From: Clostridia bacterium UC5.1-1D2
GTDB lineage: Bacteria > Bacillota > Clostridia > Lachnospirales > Lachnospiraceae
Direction of reading: 5' to 3'
DNA length: 64,000 nt
Assembly (NCBI GenBank): GCA_001304855.1
Contig: BBZN01000002.1
Location: 62,001-126,000 of the forward strand
Of this stretch, positions 1-8,667 are shown in pieces (position 1 is the first letter of the stretch; every line of letters begins with the position of its first letter). The notes under the pieces are model-generated. The model was given only the letters and a program-made list of their open reading frames with translations, made no database searches and was not told the origin of the DNA. Position numbers and translations under genes: made by a program.

Positions 1-206
1 ACTTTGATTCTGCATTTCTGAGTACGTCTCTGGCTGTGAATGAGTATATTCCTATTTACTCCATAGTGGATTCCCTGTCGGAACGGACGGCGATTACGAG
101 GGTACAGATTATGGTGAACGGATCGAAGGATGTAATGTTCAGGGATGTGGTGTCTTTGAATACCACATTTGAGCGGAGTCAGGAGTATATAGAGGAAGCC
201 AGGTAG
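1..206 (+). CDS. GerMN-domain (spore germination GerM-like) protein, C-terminal end
   Basis: The window opens inside a gene; the reading frame begins at base 3 and ends at TAG 204-206, giving 67 residues. The segment IYSIVDSLSERTAITRVQIM, then a VNG turn and a final strand ending in FERS, fits the GerMN fold: a conserved helix followed by 'VQILVdG' and a last strand. In Clostridia such domains sit in lipoproteins involved in sporulation or germination. The N-terminus with any lipobox lies outside the window. The gene ends 50 bases before comEC and is probably cotranscribed with it. Family assignment comes from the motif pattern only. Confidence 0.65.
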   Translation, partial: FDSAFLSTSLAVNEYIPIYSIVDSLSERTAITRVQIMVNGSKDVMFRDVVSLNTTFERSQEYIEEAR

Positions 207-256
207 AAGGAAGGGAGATTTAAGGAAAGGACAGGTGAAAGGAAAGTAAATTGAAT

Positions 257-2786
257 ATGAAAAGACCGCTTGTAACTGTAGCAGCAGGTTTCGTACTTGG
301 AGAGGTGCTTGCCCTGCAATATAAACAGGCGGCAGCCGCAGGCTTTTTGGCAATGCCGGTATTGGCCCTTGCGTTGGCGCTGGGAATAGCGCCGGCCCTT
401 GGAGCGCTGCCCGGCAGAGCAAAGAGGCAGAGGCTGTGCGGTGATGAAATGAACCTGGGAATCCCAAGCATTTTCCGGGGATTGAAGGATAACATGCAGG
501 GCAGAAACGCTGGCAAGAGAGCGTTTCTGCTCTTTTTTGCGTTGGTTCTGGCAGGAGGGGGATGCGGATATGGCAGGAGCATACAGGTAAAGAAAAGGCT
601 GGACAGGGATGAAAGGGCTGCAGGGGAGTTTGCAGGAGCTAAGGTGACGGCCGCCGGGATCATAGTAAAGGTGGAATATAAGGCGGAAAGCGTAGGGGTG
701 GAATTGGAGAACGTTACAATCCGGGCCGGAAGGAGAGCGGAGCGGATTGAGAAGATGATCGTATATGCGGCCGGGGATGTTGATATGGAGGAAGCCGCAG
801 TGGGCCTGAAGGCGGAGTTCAGGGGAAACTGGATATTGTGGGAAGGGCCAAGGAATCCGGGGGAGTTTGATTTTAGAGGGTACTACCGGTCTAAAGGGAT
901 CGTCTGCAGGATGTTCGGGGAAGAAATTGCGATAACCGGAGGAGAAGCTCTGCCTTATTACAATTTCCTGACCCGGTTTCGTCTGTGGTGTTCCGGCATA
1001 CTGGATCGGATTTGCCTGCCTGAGGACAGCCCCGTATTTAAAGCGGTTCTCCTAGGAGACACCTCCTGGCTGGAACCGCAGGTGAGGTCTATGTACCAGA
1101 GGAGCGGTATTTCCCACCTTCTGGCTGTCAGCGGGCAGCATCTGACAATAATAGGAGGCGGTTTGTATCTGGTACTGAGAAAATGCGGACTTAGATTTAA
1201 GACAGCCGGAATTGCAGCCGGCATGCTGGTTGTCAGCTTTGGAATTATGACAGGTTCCTCCGGCTCCGCTATGAGAGCTGTTGTGATGATCCTGTGCCTG
1301 TGGCTGGCCGCAGCCACAGGCAGAAGCTATGACACCCTGTCGGCCCTGGGGCTGGCTGCTCTGATACTGCTTATAAGGCGGCCTTATCTGTTGTTTCAGA
1401 GTGGGTTTCAGCTGTCCTTCGGGGCGGTTCTGGCTATCGGGGGGCTGGGAAACTGGCTTACAGGGATGTGGGAGATTGAAAAGGGATGGCAGAAAACATT
1501 GACAATCAGTCTCTGTGTACAGATTGTGATCACGCCGGTTGTGCTTTACCATTATTATCTGTATCCTCTCTACGGCATACTGCTGAACCTTTTAGTCATT
1601 CCCCTCATATCGGTACTGATGTACTCGGGAATTCTGGGGATTGCACTGGGAAGCTTCTGGGTTCAGGGAGGAACTGCGGCAGTTGGAGCAGGGCATTATA
1701 TTCTCCGGTTTTATGAGCGGCTTTGCGGTACGGCGGAAAGACTGCCGGGATACAGCCTTGTGACAGGACGTCCTCAGTGGTGGCAGACAGCAGTGTACGG
1801 GTGTGTTATGGCAGGAATACTGTGGGGAGGGACAGTATTCCTGAGAAGAAGAAAAATAGGGAAAGCTGCCGGAGGAATTGCGCTTGGGATTTGCTCCTAC
1901 TGCCTGTGCTTTCTGATTTTACTGCCTCTTCCGGTAAAAGGGCTGGAAGTGATTTGCCTGGATGTGGGGCAGGGGGACGGGATTGTGCTGGAGACAAAAG
2001 AGGGAGTGGTTCTTGTGGACGGAGGGAGCAGCAGTGAGAAGAGCCTGGGGGATAAGACGCTGGAGCCCTTTTTGAAAAGCAGGGGAAGGGGAGTGATTGA
2101 ATACAGCATCGTAAGCCATGGGGGACAGTGACCATATCAGCGGACTGTTATATCTGCTGGAGGAATCGGAAGATGTGAAAATAAGGAATCTCATTCTCCC
2201 CGCACCGGGGCGCGGACAGGAGATATACCGGAGACTGGAGCAGGCTGCAATTGAAAATGGAACCAGGGTCAGCTATATGGGGCCCGGCGGACAAGTGGAT
2301 TTAGGAGAATTAAAGCTGCTCTGCCTTTATGCGGGAGACGGTTCTTCCTCCTCTGACCGCAACGCCCACTCTCTGGTTTTCTGCGCAGATTACAGAGACT
2401 TCCACATGCTGTTTACCGGAGATATGGGGATTGAACAGGAGAGGGGGCTGCTGCTGCAGGCTGAAGGCGGAGAGGAGGCCGGAAGCGCCGGACATTTTAC
2501 CGGATATGTTCAGGCACAGCATCTGAAACACACAACGGTCCTGAAGGCCGCCCACCACGGCTCTGCCACCTCCAGCTCTCAGGCTTTTCTGGAACGCCTT
2601 TCGCCTGCGCTTGCTGTTGTCTCTTATGGCAGGAGCAATTCCTACGGCCATCCTGCGCCTCAGGTACTGGAGCGGTTTGAGAATCTGGGAATATCCGTGA
2701 TGGAGACGGGCGCCGGAGGAGCGGTTATACTTAAGACGGACGGAAGCAGACTGAGGAGGAGATATTTTTTAGATGGCCAAAGGTAA
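257..2786 (+). CDS. comEC: ComEC/Rec2 DNA internalisation channel (one frame break)
   Basis: ComEC forms the membrane channel that brings single-stranded DNA into the cytoplasm during competence. In order: an N-terminal membrane segment, a DUF4131-like soluble region (about residues 90-260), the Competence domain with LLAVSGQHL near residue 290 and many membrane helices to about 560, then a C-terminal metallo-beta-lactamase domain with DVGQGDG near 568. The lactamase motif SHGDSDH is split: five Gs at 2120-2124 put 'SHG' and 'DSDH' in different frames, and four would restore it. The rest (ending FLDGQR) continues to TAA at 2786. Reconstructed length is about 842 aa, normal for the family. AAAGGAAAG at 238-246 suits ATG 257 better than TTG 251. 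In Bacillus and Clostridia holA follows directly; here it lies 25 kb away. Confidence 0.9.
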
Positions 2787-3008
2787 GTACAGCGGCAGCG
2801 CCTTCTGCCTTTGTATGCAGTATGAAAAATGTTTTGAGCGGCAGGAACGGACTTTGGGGCGGTCAGAGCGTGTTTAAAAGTTCGTTCCCGCCGCCTCATG
2901 CCATAGGGGGTGGAGCGGATTGCTTAATTCAGAATATTTGGCAGGGGAGAGAGGTGGTGGTGGGTGGTGGGGGTGGGTAAAACCGTATAGATTACAGGGA
3001 AAAGGGCC

Positions 3009-3030
3009 CCGGCTGTTTCTGAGCAGCCGG
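3009..3030 (-). terminator. Rho-independent terminator of the phosphatase gene
   Basis: CCGGCTG (3009-3015) pairs with CAGCCGG (3024-3030) around an 8-base loop. On the minus strand it is followed by GGCCC and then TTTT. It sits 25 bases past the stop of the phosphatase gene. Confidence 0.6.
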
Positions 3031-3054
3031 AGCCTACAGACCGATACGCTCAGT

Positions 3055-3540
3055 TCATGAAACATTGTGTTCCAACACATATTCCAAAAGGGCCTGGCAC
3101 CCCTTCGATACATCTTCCCAGGTGCTGTCGAAATCTCCGGTATACCAGGGATCGGCTACATCACGGTCAGAGTGAACAAATTCCAACAGCTTATAAATCT
3201 TATGACCGGGGTCGCCGCCTGTAATCCTCTTCATGTTTTTTATGTTCCAGTGATCCATGCCGATGAGGTAATCAAAGGCATTATAATCCGATTTCTTCAT
3301 CTGCTTAGCACGATGTCCCTCACAGCTTATCCCTGCCTGCCGCAGTTTTTCCCTAGTACCCCGGTGTACCGGATTCCCCAGTTCCTCTGAGGAGGTTCCC
3401 GCTGAATCCAGATGGAACAGGGAGGACAGCCCCCTCTTTTCGACCAGATCTTTGAAATAGTAATATGCCATGGTGCTTCTGCAGATGTTGCCGTGGCAAA
3501 CGAAAAGGATTTTAATGTTATTATTAAATTGCTTAGCCAT
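3055..3540 (-). CDS. Low-molecular-weight protein-tyrosine phosphatase
   Basis: This 161-aa cytoplasmic phosphatase removes phosphate from tyrosine (or arginine) residues. The P-loop CHGNICRS near the N-terminus gives the C-X5-R signature, with nucleophile Cys15 and Arg21. The general-acid loop DPWY lies near residue 130, followed by the typical helix ending ALLEYV. The frame is intact and of family length. GGAGAT lies 8 bases before ATG 3540. It stands alone at the edge of the AT-rich island. A second, decayed start of a gene from the same family lies at 6431-6502, so the region has held two copies. Confidence 0.92.
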   Translation of the reverse strand: MAKQFNNNIKILFVCHGNICRSTMAYYYFKDLVEKRGLSSLFHLDSAGTSSEELGNPVHRGTREKLRQAGISCEGHRAKQMKKSDYNAFDYLIGMDHWNIKNMKRITGGDPGHKIYKLLEFVHSDRDVADPWYTGDFDSTWEDVSKGCQALLEYVLEHNVS

Positions 3541-3635
3541 ATATTATATCTCCGTTACTTTTTAATAGCTAAAGTCTACTATAAGTTCATGCTTTGAACA
3601 AGTATTTCAACAAATATTTCTTTTATATTCTTCTA

Positions 3636-3664
3636 TTTACAGCCTGTTCTCTGTCTTGTATAAT
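3636..3664 (+). promoter_or_regulatory. Sigma-A promoter of the small toxin gene
   Basis: The -35 box TTTACA (3636-3641) and -10 box TATAAT (3659-3664) are 17 bases apart. Transcription would start near 3671. The leader contains a GGCAGT/ACTGCC hairpin (about 3673-3690) ahead of the ribosome site. Confidence 0.7.
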
Positions 3665-3721
3665 TGTAGCAGGCAGTTTCTACTGCCGGGTGACTTCCAT
3701 CTCCGAAAGGGGGTGTATAAC

Positions 3722-3835
3722 ATGAGTACATATGAGACACTTTCTTTGATGATTGCGTTTGGGGTACTTGTTGTTATGATTATAGGTACAAAAAATAGTC
3801 ACCCGCCTACCAAGCCCAGTGACTATTTTTGTTAA
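3722..3835 (+). CDS. 37-aa putative holin-like type I toxin (TxpA/Hol-Tox-like)
   Basis: Small hydrophobic peptide beginning MSTYETLSLMIAFGVLVVMI: one membrane helix (about residues 8-22), then a short polar tail ending in DYFC. The 'MSTYE.LSLMIAFG' start is the signature of the putative holin-like toxin family common in Firmicutes, where such peptides are usually half of a type I toxin-antitoxin pair. A very strong ribosome site, AAAGGGGGTG, lies 6 bases before the ATG. The tail overlaps a bidirectional terminator, and a consensus promoter reads back into the gene from the other strand. Toxicity is inferred from the family. Confidence 0.75.
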   Translation: MSTYETLSLMIAFGVLVVMIIGTKNSHPPTKPSDYFC

Positions 3836-3881
3836 GTTATTAACTTGGAAGCCACTCGCTGGAGTGAACTGCCTTTTTTGT
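3786..3881 (-). ncRNA. Predicted antisense antitoxin RNA (RatA/SR4-like)
   Basis: A full-consensus sigma-A promoter reads from the opposite strand (-35 TTGACA at 3917-3912, 18-base spacer, -10 TATAAT at 3893-3888). It would start a transcript near 3881 that runs through a CACTC/GAGTG hairpin, overlaps the 3' end of the toxin mRNA by about 50 bases, and stops at the shared terminator near 3786. This is the arrangement of txpA/RatA and bsrG/SR4 in Bacillus. The RNA, about 95 nt, is predicted from promoter and terminator only. Confidence 0.6.
3791..3830. terminator. Bidirectional terminator shared by toxin mRNA and antisense RNA
   Basis: AAAAATAGTCAC (3791-3802) and GTGACTATTTTT (3819-3830) form a perfect 12-bp stem with a 16-base loop. 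T runs follow on both strands, so it can end transcripts from both sides. It lies inside the last codons of the toxin gene. Confidence 0.8.
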
Positions 3882-3887
3882 ACCTTT

Positions 3888-3917
3888 ATTATAAGCCATT
3901 TTCAGCTTGTCTGTCAA
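3888..3917 (-). promoter_or_regulatory. Consensus promoter of the antisense RNA
   Basis: Minus-strand TTGACA (3917-3912), an 18-base spacer and TATAAT (3893-3888). Both boxes match the sigma-A consensus exactly, so the antisense RNA is expected to be stronger than the toxin message (-35 TTTACA). Confidence 0.75.
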
Positions 3918-4111
3918 TCTTGATTTTTCAGTGTTTCTCCCACATCTTTTCTTTCATACACATTCAAACCGATTGGAATGCCCCGGAGCATATTGCCGTA
4001 GCAGACGAATTCAATACTTATGAGTTTATTCACAGACTTTGAATCTCGAAACTTATTTCCTTCCAAAATTTCTCCCCTTTAATTATTAAAACTAAGTACA
4101 AATGATTTACA

Positions 4112-4905
4112 CTAATGCTTATATCCCGTATTACAATAAGGATGTGTAATCTGTCCATTGCATGCAGTCCCAAGTCCTCCCTCTCTCTTTCTTATAATAT
4201 GATCAACTGACGTAGCATTTACATGGACAACACCACCACAAATTGAACACCTAACTACAGATTGTAATGCAGTTGAAATATATGTTTCGCTTTTACGATT
4301 TGTATTAAAAGAGTCGTTCAGTACAATTTCATCTTCATTGACTAAATTAATATTTATATATTTCTTCTTTTATTGAAATCAAAATTTCTTTTTCACTTAG
4401 TTCTTTTTTCAATCCGTCAATTATTAACAAAAACATACTTTTAATACCATCTGAGCTTTTTTTAGTGGATCTTAAATTGCGATTAAGTTGCTCAAATATA
4501 TAATCATTTTTATATATAAACTCTTCAAAGTCTTTTCGTATATCTGTAAATTCATTAAAACGATTTTTTTTGCTTTAATTCACGTATAAGTAAAATAATC
4601 GCGTAAAAGTTAGCTGGTTTGAAATTACCCTTTTTGGAATAAAAATAAATAATTGGATGTAAGCCTAAAGAACCCGGCTCTTTCAAGTTGATAATTTGTA
4701 ATATCTTTTTAGTATTTGCTAATATATCAATAGTGCTTTTTCCATCAGTATCTTCCTCATCTGAAATATTAGGGTTAGAGTAAATTAAAACATCAAAAAT
4801 CAGTTGCAAATCCATTTGATTTTTCCCAGCAATTGCAACATCTAAAGTTGTTATAGGTCTTTTAGTTTTTGGTAAAAAATGTATATAATTTGGAAGAAGT
4901 ATCAA
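4112..4905 (-). pseudogene. Decayed DUF262/HNH (GmrSD-like) nuclease, C-terminal part
   Basis: Read on the minus strand, three frame segments join into one protein end. The first contains GLHPIIYFYSKKGNFKP and resembles the middle of DUF262-type proteins. The second contains EFTDIRKDFEEFIY. The third holds an HNH centre, CSICGGVVHVNATSVDHI followed by IRKREGG and a final CNTGYKH. Frames break at the T8 run 4564-4571 and again near 4360. No DUF262 N-terminal catalytic domain is visible upstream; stops appear in all frames before 4905. GmrSD/DUF262 proteins are type IV-like restriction nucleases. With the front half missing this looks like a true remnant and not only a sequencing artefact. It is AT-rich compared with the core genes. 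Confidence 0.6.
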
Positions 4906-5021
4906 GTGTTTACTCCGATTGCGGATTTATTGATTAAATATTTAGCAGACAATTATAAATCCTAAATCATTGTATCTCAATTTCATTATCAGCACAGGGA
5001 CTATTTTATATATCTAAACTG

Positions 5022-5210
5022 TCAATTCAACCCCCAAATATCTATCCCGTTAACACAACCTGCCAAATATCCGACCTGTACACGTGGCCCTCCGTAAATC
5101 ATTTCAGTAGACCATTTTCCGCAAGCATCTCCGGGCACATAAAAACCGGGAATCAGGATTGCTGACAGAACAACCCCAACTCCCGGAAATGCCTGATTTC
5201 CTACACTTTT
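5022..5210 (-). pseudogene. Fragment resembling the end of a flavin-dependent oxidoreductase
   Basis: A 62-residue open minus-strand frame contains IPGFYVPGDACGKW and then GYLAGCVNG before its stop. The 'IPG.Y..GD..G' pattern recalls the FAD-contacting C-terminus of fumarate-reductase-like flavoproteins. No start codon with a ribosome site and no upstream flavin domain are seen. Either a scrap of an old gene or a chance frame. Confidence 0.25.
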
Positions 5211-5321
5211 TCAGTTCATTATTTTTCCACCCGTGACATCAATACTACGCACTCAACATGGCTACTATGTGCAAACTGCTCAATATCTTATTTTAAATAT
5301 TCCCATACCTCCACATTTTTT

Positions 5322-6213
5322 TCATTCTTCCAACATTGCCAAATAACTATCCAGCCTTATATTCACATACCCTGCAAATAATCTCTCCATTGCCCCCAAA
5401 TTGTGTTGCACATGGTACTCATCAAAAGCATTGTAATATGCAATTCTGTCTGTAAATTTAATATCAATCGGCGGATATCCTGCTTCATCAATTCCAAATT
5501 CACAAGCAGCCGTCCCGTTCGGCCATTGCCATCGATGAAGGGATGAATGCCTTCAAATTCAATGTGAAACCGCGCAAGCCGTGGAATGATATGCTCTGTG
5601 CTGTTTCTATACGCTTCCAGCAGTTGCTCCATTCTGGGCTGAATCAGATATGGCTGTACTGGCTCATGCTTTGCCCCCATAATTCTTACTGGAACCTTTC
5701 TATAAACGCCTCTATCCTCTCTCTTATCAGCCAGCACCAGATAATGAATCTGCTTAATAACACTCTCCGAAAGCGGTGTCTGCTCTTTCACTAAGTCCCG
5801 CACAAAATCAAAGGCTTCCTTATGTCCGACTGCCTCCATGTGGTCTTTCAGGGGCTTCTGATTAATGGTCAGACCACGCAGCACCATATCAGTTTCACGT
5901 AACGTCAGCGTATTTCCCTCGATGGCATTGGAATTATAGGTATACTCTACCACAAATTCCTCTGTCAGCCGTTCCACCTCTCCCTCCGTCAAAGGCGTCT
6001 GGAATCTAATTCTGTTTTCTTCCTGTCAATACTCACAAGCAGATTTTCTGTGGACTTATAGCGTCCATCTTTCGGTTTACCAGCCTCTGCTGGAATCCTC
6101 CAACGACGTCCCTCACGGATAACGCCTGGGATTTTACCTTCCGAACACAGGATTCGTACTCGTCTATCTGAAATGCCCCATTTCTCTGCGGCCTGTTTCA
6201 CGGATATATACAT
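5322..6213 (-). CDS. HTH-Fic protein (AMPylator-like), two frame breaks
   Basis: The N-terminus is an excisionase/MerR-like helix-turn-helix (ISVKQAAEKWGISDRRVRIL). It runs into a Fic domain with inhibitory helix motif SNAIEG and catalytic loop HPFIDGNGRTGR (about residue 225). Fic enzymes usually transfer AMP to a target hydroxyl; the matching inhibitory helix suggests an auto-inhibited class II enzyme. Two missing bases break the frame: at 5994-5995 (HTH/Fic junction; restored reads SRRPLTEGE) and at 5479-5480 (restored tail MKQGYPPIDIKF, stop at 5322). GAGAGG precedes ATG 6213. Without repair it would be read as two overlapping genes. The fused form, about 296 aa, matches homologues I know in Lachnospiraceae. 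Confidence 0.8.
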
Positions 6214-6312
6214 CTTTCTGCACCTCTCTTCAAGTAATAGTATACCTTGTTTTCGGAATAATAGCAATACCATAGGAACAATACTTTCCGTATATCGGAA
6301 TAATGCAAAAAA

Positions 6313-6340
6313 TCCGAAGGATGTATTTTTCTCCTTCGGA
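6313..6340 (-). terminator. Terminator downstream of the phosphatase stub
   Basis: TCCGAAGGA (6313-6321) pairs with TCCTTCGGA (6332-6340), a perfect 9-bp stem. On the minus strand it is followed by TTTTTT (6312-6307). It is a complete terminator left behind the stub at 6431-6502. Confidence 0.75.
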
Positions 6341-6430
6341 CAACCATTTTACACTTCTCTATTTTAAATCTCTCACTCGTAGTAAAACCGTAGTGCTCCT
6401 CAATCCCAAAGGCACCGCTTTGCCCCCCAT

Positions 6431-6502
6431 TTACCCCTCAACAGCCGCCATGAACCCCACACTCAAACGGTTGCCGTGGCAGATAAATAGTATTTTAATC
6501 AT
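6431..6502 (-). pseudogene. Truncated low-molecular-weight phosphatase start (23 aa)
   Basis: A ribosome site (AGGAGAAAATT) and ATG 6502 lead to MIKILFICHGN, the exact start of an LMW phosphatase P-loop. The sequence then departs from the family (RLSVGFMAAVEG) and stops at 6431. The catalytic Arg and the rest of the enzyme are absent, yet a good terminator remains 90 bases on. It looks like an internally deleted relative of the intact gene at 3055-3540. Confidence 0.6.
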
Positions 6503-6531
6503 AATTTTCTCCTATTGGTAGTGAATGAGCG

Positions 6532-7469
6532 CTAAAACACAATATTGATTCCATTAGGTTCCATTATCTTTTGAACCAGTTCTCTACCCGTAATCGATAT
6601 CTTTTCATTGATCTTAAAATCAAAAGGCGTAATACCCATTACAGAAATATTCCCGGATGCCCCCTGAGAAATCAGATTTACCATTTCATTCTCAGATAGC
6701 TCTATATGTTCTTCGTACATATGCTGCACTAATTTCGGCGTACTAAACAGTACAATCCCGGCACCTCGATTCTGAGGTTTGGTTCTTCTCATTACAGAGT
6801 CAATCTTTCCTGCTGCACCTTTATCATCCGTTAAAACACATAATTTCCCGTCAAATACTCCGGGCAAATAAGATAAAATATGTACACATACCGCTATTAA
6901 CTCCTCGCCCAGATTATCACCATGCTCTTTATTGGCTCTAACCGCAACAAAAAATTTCTGATACAAATTAGATTGTCTTAGATTTTTACCTCCAATTACT
7001 TCTGAGGTAAGTTTTTGGTCTGCCTTTAAAGTCTCTTCTATCGTGCTTATTGGTGATTTCACTGTTCTAACAGCCCACACCAGGTACTCATTTATTTTTT
7101 CCTTTGTTGAAAAGCACTCTGAAAGAATATCTTGTGTACATTCCTCATTAAATATTACAACCTTGACCCCGGCATTGTTCATCCCCTTAATGAACTCAAT
7201 GTATTGTTCTTGCAGCTCATGCAGATCTGCTATTAGCTCCATCAAAATACATCTTGTAATAAAAATTGCTGTTCCCTGTTCTTTAAAGTAATGAATCAAG
7301 ATACTCTTTTCGTTGTCTGCCAAATTAGAATGTCTTTGAAAAGAACATGTATCATAGAAAAGAACTTTCCAGCAGAGAAGAACGTACGTTTGATTTGCTT
7401 AATATCTGTTTCAACGAAAGCTTCTATATCACAAAAATTATCAGGGTTTTCAGCATATGTAATCGCCAT
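6532..7469 (-). CDS. PIN-domain protein, putative nuclease toxin (one frame break)
   Basis: Reconstructed length 312 aa. The restored N-terminal strand LFYDTCSF (Asp40) is followed by FITRCILMEL (Glu78), acidic residues in DNLGEEL (about 185-190) and a strand VLTDDKG (Asp215/216). Spaced acidic residues in an alternating alpha/beta protein fit a PIN-like metal-dependent RNase. One A is missing in the AAA run complementary to 7366-7368, splitting the first 35 residues from the rest. GGGGGAG lies 6 bases before ATG 7469. It is the last gene of a four-gene operon with an XRE regulator, an ImmA/IrrE peptidase and a 51-aa protein. Nuclease activity is inferred. Confidence 0.6.
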
Positions 7470-7472
7470 ACC

Positions 7473-7628
7473 TTACTCCCCCTTTATCTTCTTATACAAT
7501 TCACGCATATTATAAAGAACCTTCTCCAATGTTCGTTCGTTTATATATTCGTCTCCAATATATTCTTTTCCTAATCTCTCAACAATGATCTCGATATGAG
7601 GATAGTCATCTCTGCCAGCGGCATCCAT
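7473..7628 (-). CDS. 51-aa small acidic/basic protein between peptidase and PIN genes
   Basis: The ATG at 7628 shares its A with the TAA stop of the peptidase gene (TAATG), so translation is very probably coupled. The protein (starts MDAAGRDDYPHIEIIVERLG, ends YKKIKGE) is charged and mostly helical, with no Cys, signal peptide or membrane helix. Its stop lies 3 bases before the PIN gene's ATG, and the end of the gene carries that gene's ribosome site. The family is not recognised. Size and position suit an adaptor or antitoxin-like partner of the PIN protein, but nothing in the sequence proves it. Confidence 0.7.
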   Translation of the reverse strand: MDAAGRDDYPHIEIIVERLGKEYIGDEYINERTLEKVLYNMRELYKKIKGE

Positions 7629-8275
7629 TATTTTTCATCCAGCCATAAATCAGCTAATCTTTGCCGGATTTGAACTCGATCAACATTAAGAAGTTGCTCT
7701 GAAGCCATATTCCCGGCTATTAGCTCCAGTTCAAGACACCGAATCAGCACTGCCATGTATGGTACTTGATAATATGACATCAATCGAATGATTGTTTCCA
7801 CTTCATTTCCAGAAGATTCCATTTTGAATTTTTGATACATTCTTCTAAAGCTAACCTCTGGCATAAGCAGCATTCCTGCGAAAAGATTTGCCGCATATTC
7901 TTCCTCATGTTCATAATAATGGTCATCTGCAAATTCAACTTTTGAAACAAATTCGCTTTTTCCAAAAAAAACATGATATATTTCATGTGCTATAGCAAAG
8001 TTCACATTTACCTTGGGCAAGGATGTATTAATCACAACATACCCCAAACCATCACCTCTATAGCACAACGCCCCTATTTCATCATCATCAAAAGGCATTT
8101 CAAAAACAAAATATCCCTTTTTTTGAAAGGACGACCTGACAATCTGCAAAATGTTAAGGAGAGCACTATCGTATTCAATTTCAGCAAAAGCGCAGAATCG
8201 TTTTACCATAGAGTATATTTCTTCGCTATTCTTACTACTATATTCAATGATTTTTCGTAAACGCTCTACCTTCAT
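7628..8275 (-). CDS. ImmA/IrrE-family metallopeptidase
   Basis: A 215-aa zinc peptidase. HEIYH at residues 97-101 gives the HEXXH motif, and the downstream helix HEEEYAANLFAGMLLMPE supplies the third-ligand Glu and the family's 'E.A..FA..LLMP' signature. ImmA of ICEBs1 and IrrE of Deinococcus cleave a partner XRE repressor to switch on silenced genes. Here the XRE gene lies 3 bases upstream (stop TAA, then GGA, then ATG 8275), so the two are coupled. The natural reading is that it inactivates the XRE protein and derepresses the operon, which ends in a PIN protein. The frame is intact. Confidence 0.85.
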   Translation of the reverse strand: MKVERLRKIIEYSSKNSEEIYSMVKRFCAFAEIEYDSALLNILQIVRSSFQKKGYFVFEMPFDDDEIGALCYRGDGLGYVVINTSLPKVNVNFAIAHEIYHVFFGKSEFVSKVEFADDHYYEHEEEYAANLFAGMLLMPEVSFRRMYQKFKMESSGNEVETIIRLMSYYQVPYMAVLIRCLELELIAGNMASEQLLNVDRVQIRQRLADLWLDEK

Positions 8276-8278
8276 TCC

Positions 8279-8644
8279 TTATCCCCTTGCTACATTCTTA
8301 AATCGACTTTTTGCGCTCATTACTTCATCGATATTCTCCATAAGTTCCATTAACTGCTTAGCAATCTGTTCCTGCTTATGAGATGGTTCACCGGCATAAA
8401 ATGCAATCTTATTTATTTCCAAACTACCAGCTTGCGGAATGTTGATAGAATCCGTCAAAAAGAATTCCACGCTTTTTCCCAGTCCACGTGCGATTTTTTC
8501 CATATCAGTGCCACTCTCTTCTTGCGAGCCAGTCAATAGGCGTGACATCTTATTCTTATCTATACCTGTGATCATGCTCAGATAGTTTTGCTTGATTTTC
8601 ATTTCAGATAAGTACTTGTTTACATTACTTATAAACTTTGTCAT
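8279..8644 (-). CDS. XRE-family transcription regulator
   Basis: A 121-aa protein with an N-terminal HTH_3 domain (about residues 5-60: KQNYLSMITGIDKNKMSRLL) and a helical C-terminal part. AAGGAG lies 8 bases before ATG 8644; a GTG at 8653 overlaps the ribosome site and is less likely. It is the first gene of the XRE / ImmA / 51-aa / PIN operon. Its own promoter is framed by an inverted repeat, which fits autorepression relieved by the adjacent peptidase. Confidence 0.85.
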   Translation of the reverse strand: MTKFISNVNKYLSEMKIKQNYLSMITGIDKNKMSRLLTGSQEESGTDMEKIARGLGKSVEFFLTDSINIPQAGSLEINKIAFYAGEPSHKQEQIAKQLMELMENIDEVMSAKSRFKNVARG

Positions 8645-8667
8645 GACATCCACTCCTTTTCTTAAAT

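Noticed and set aside
3845-4042. 65-codon plus-strand frame after the toxin
   Set aside because: No start signal; it overlaps the antisense promoter, and its composition looks non-coding.
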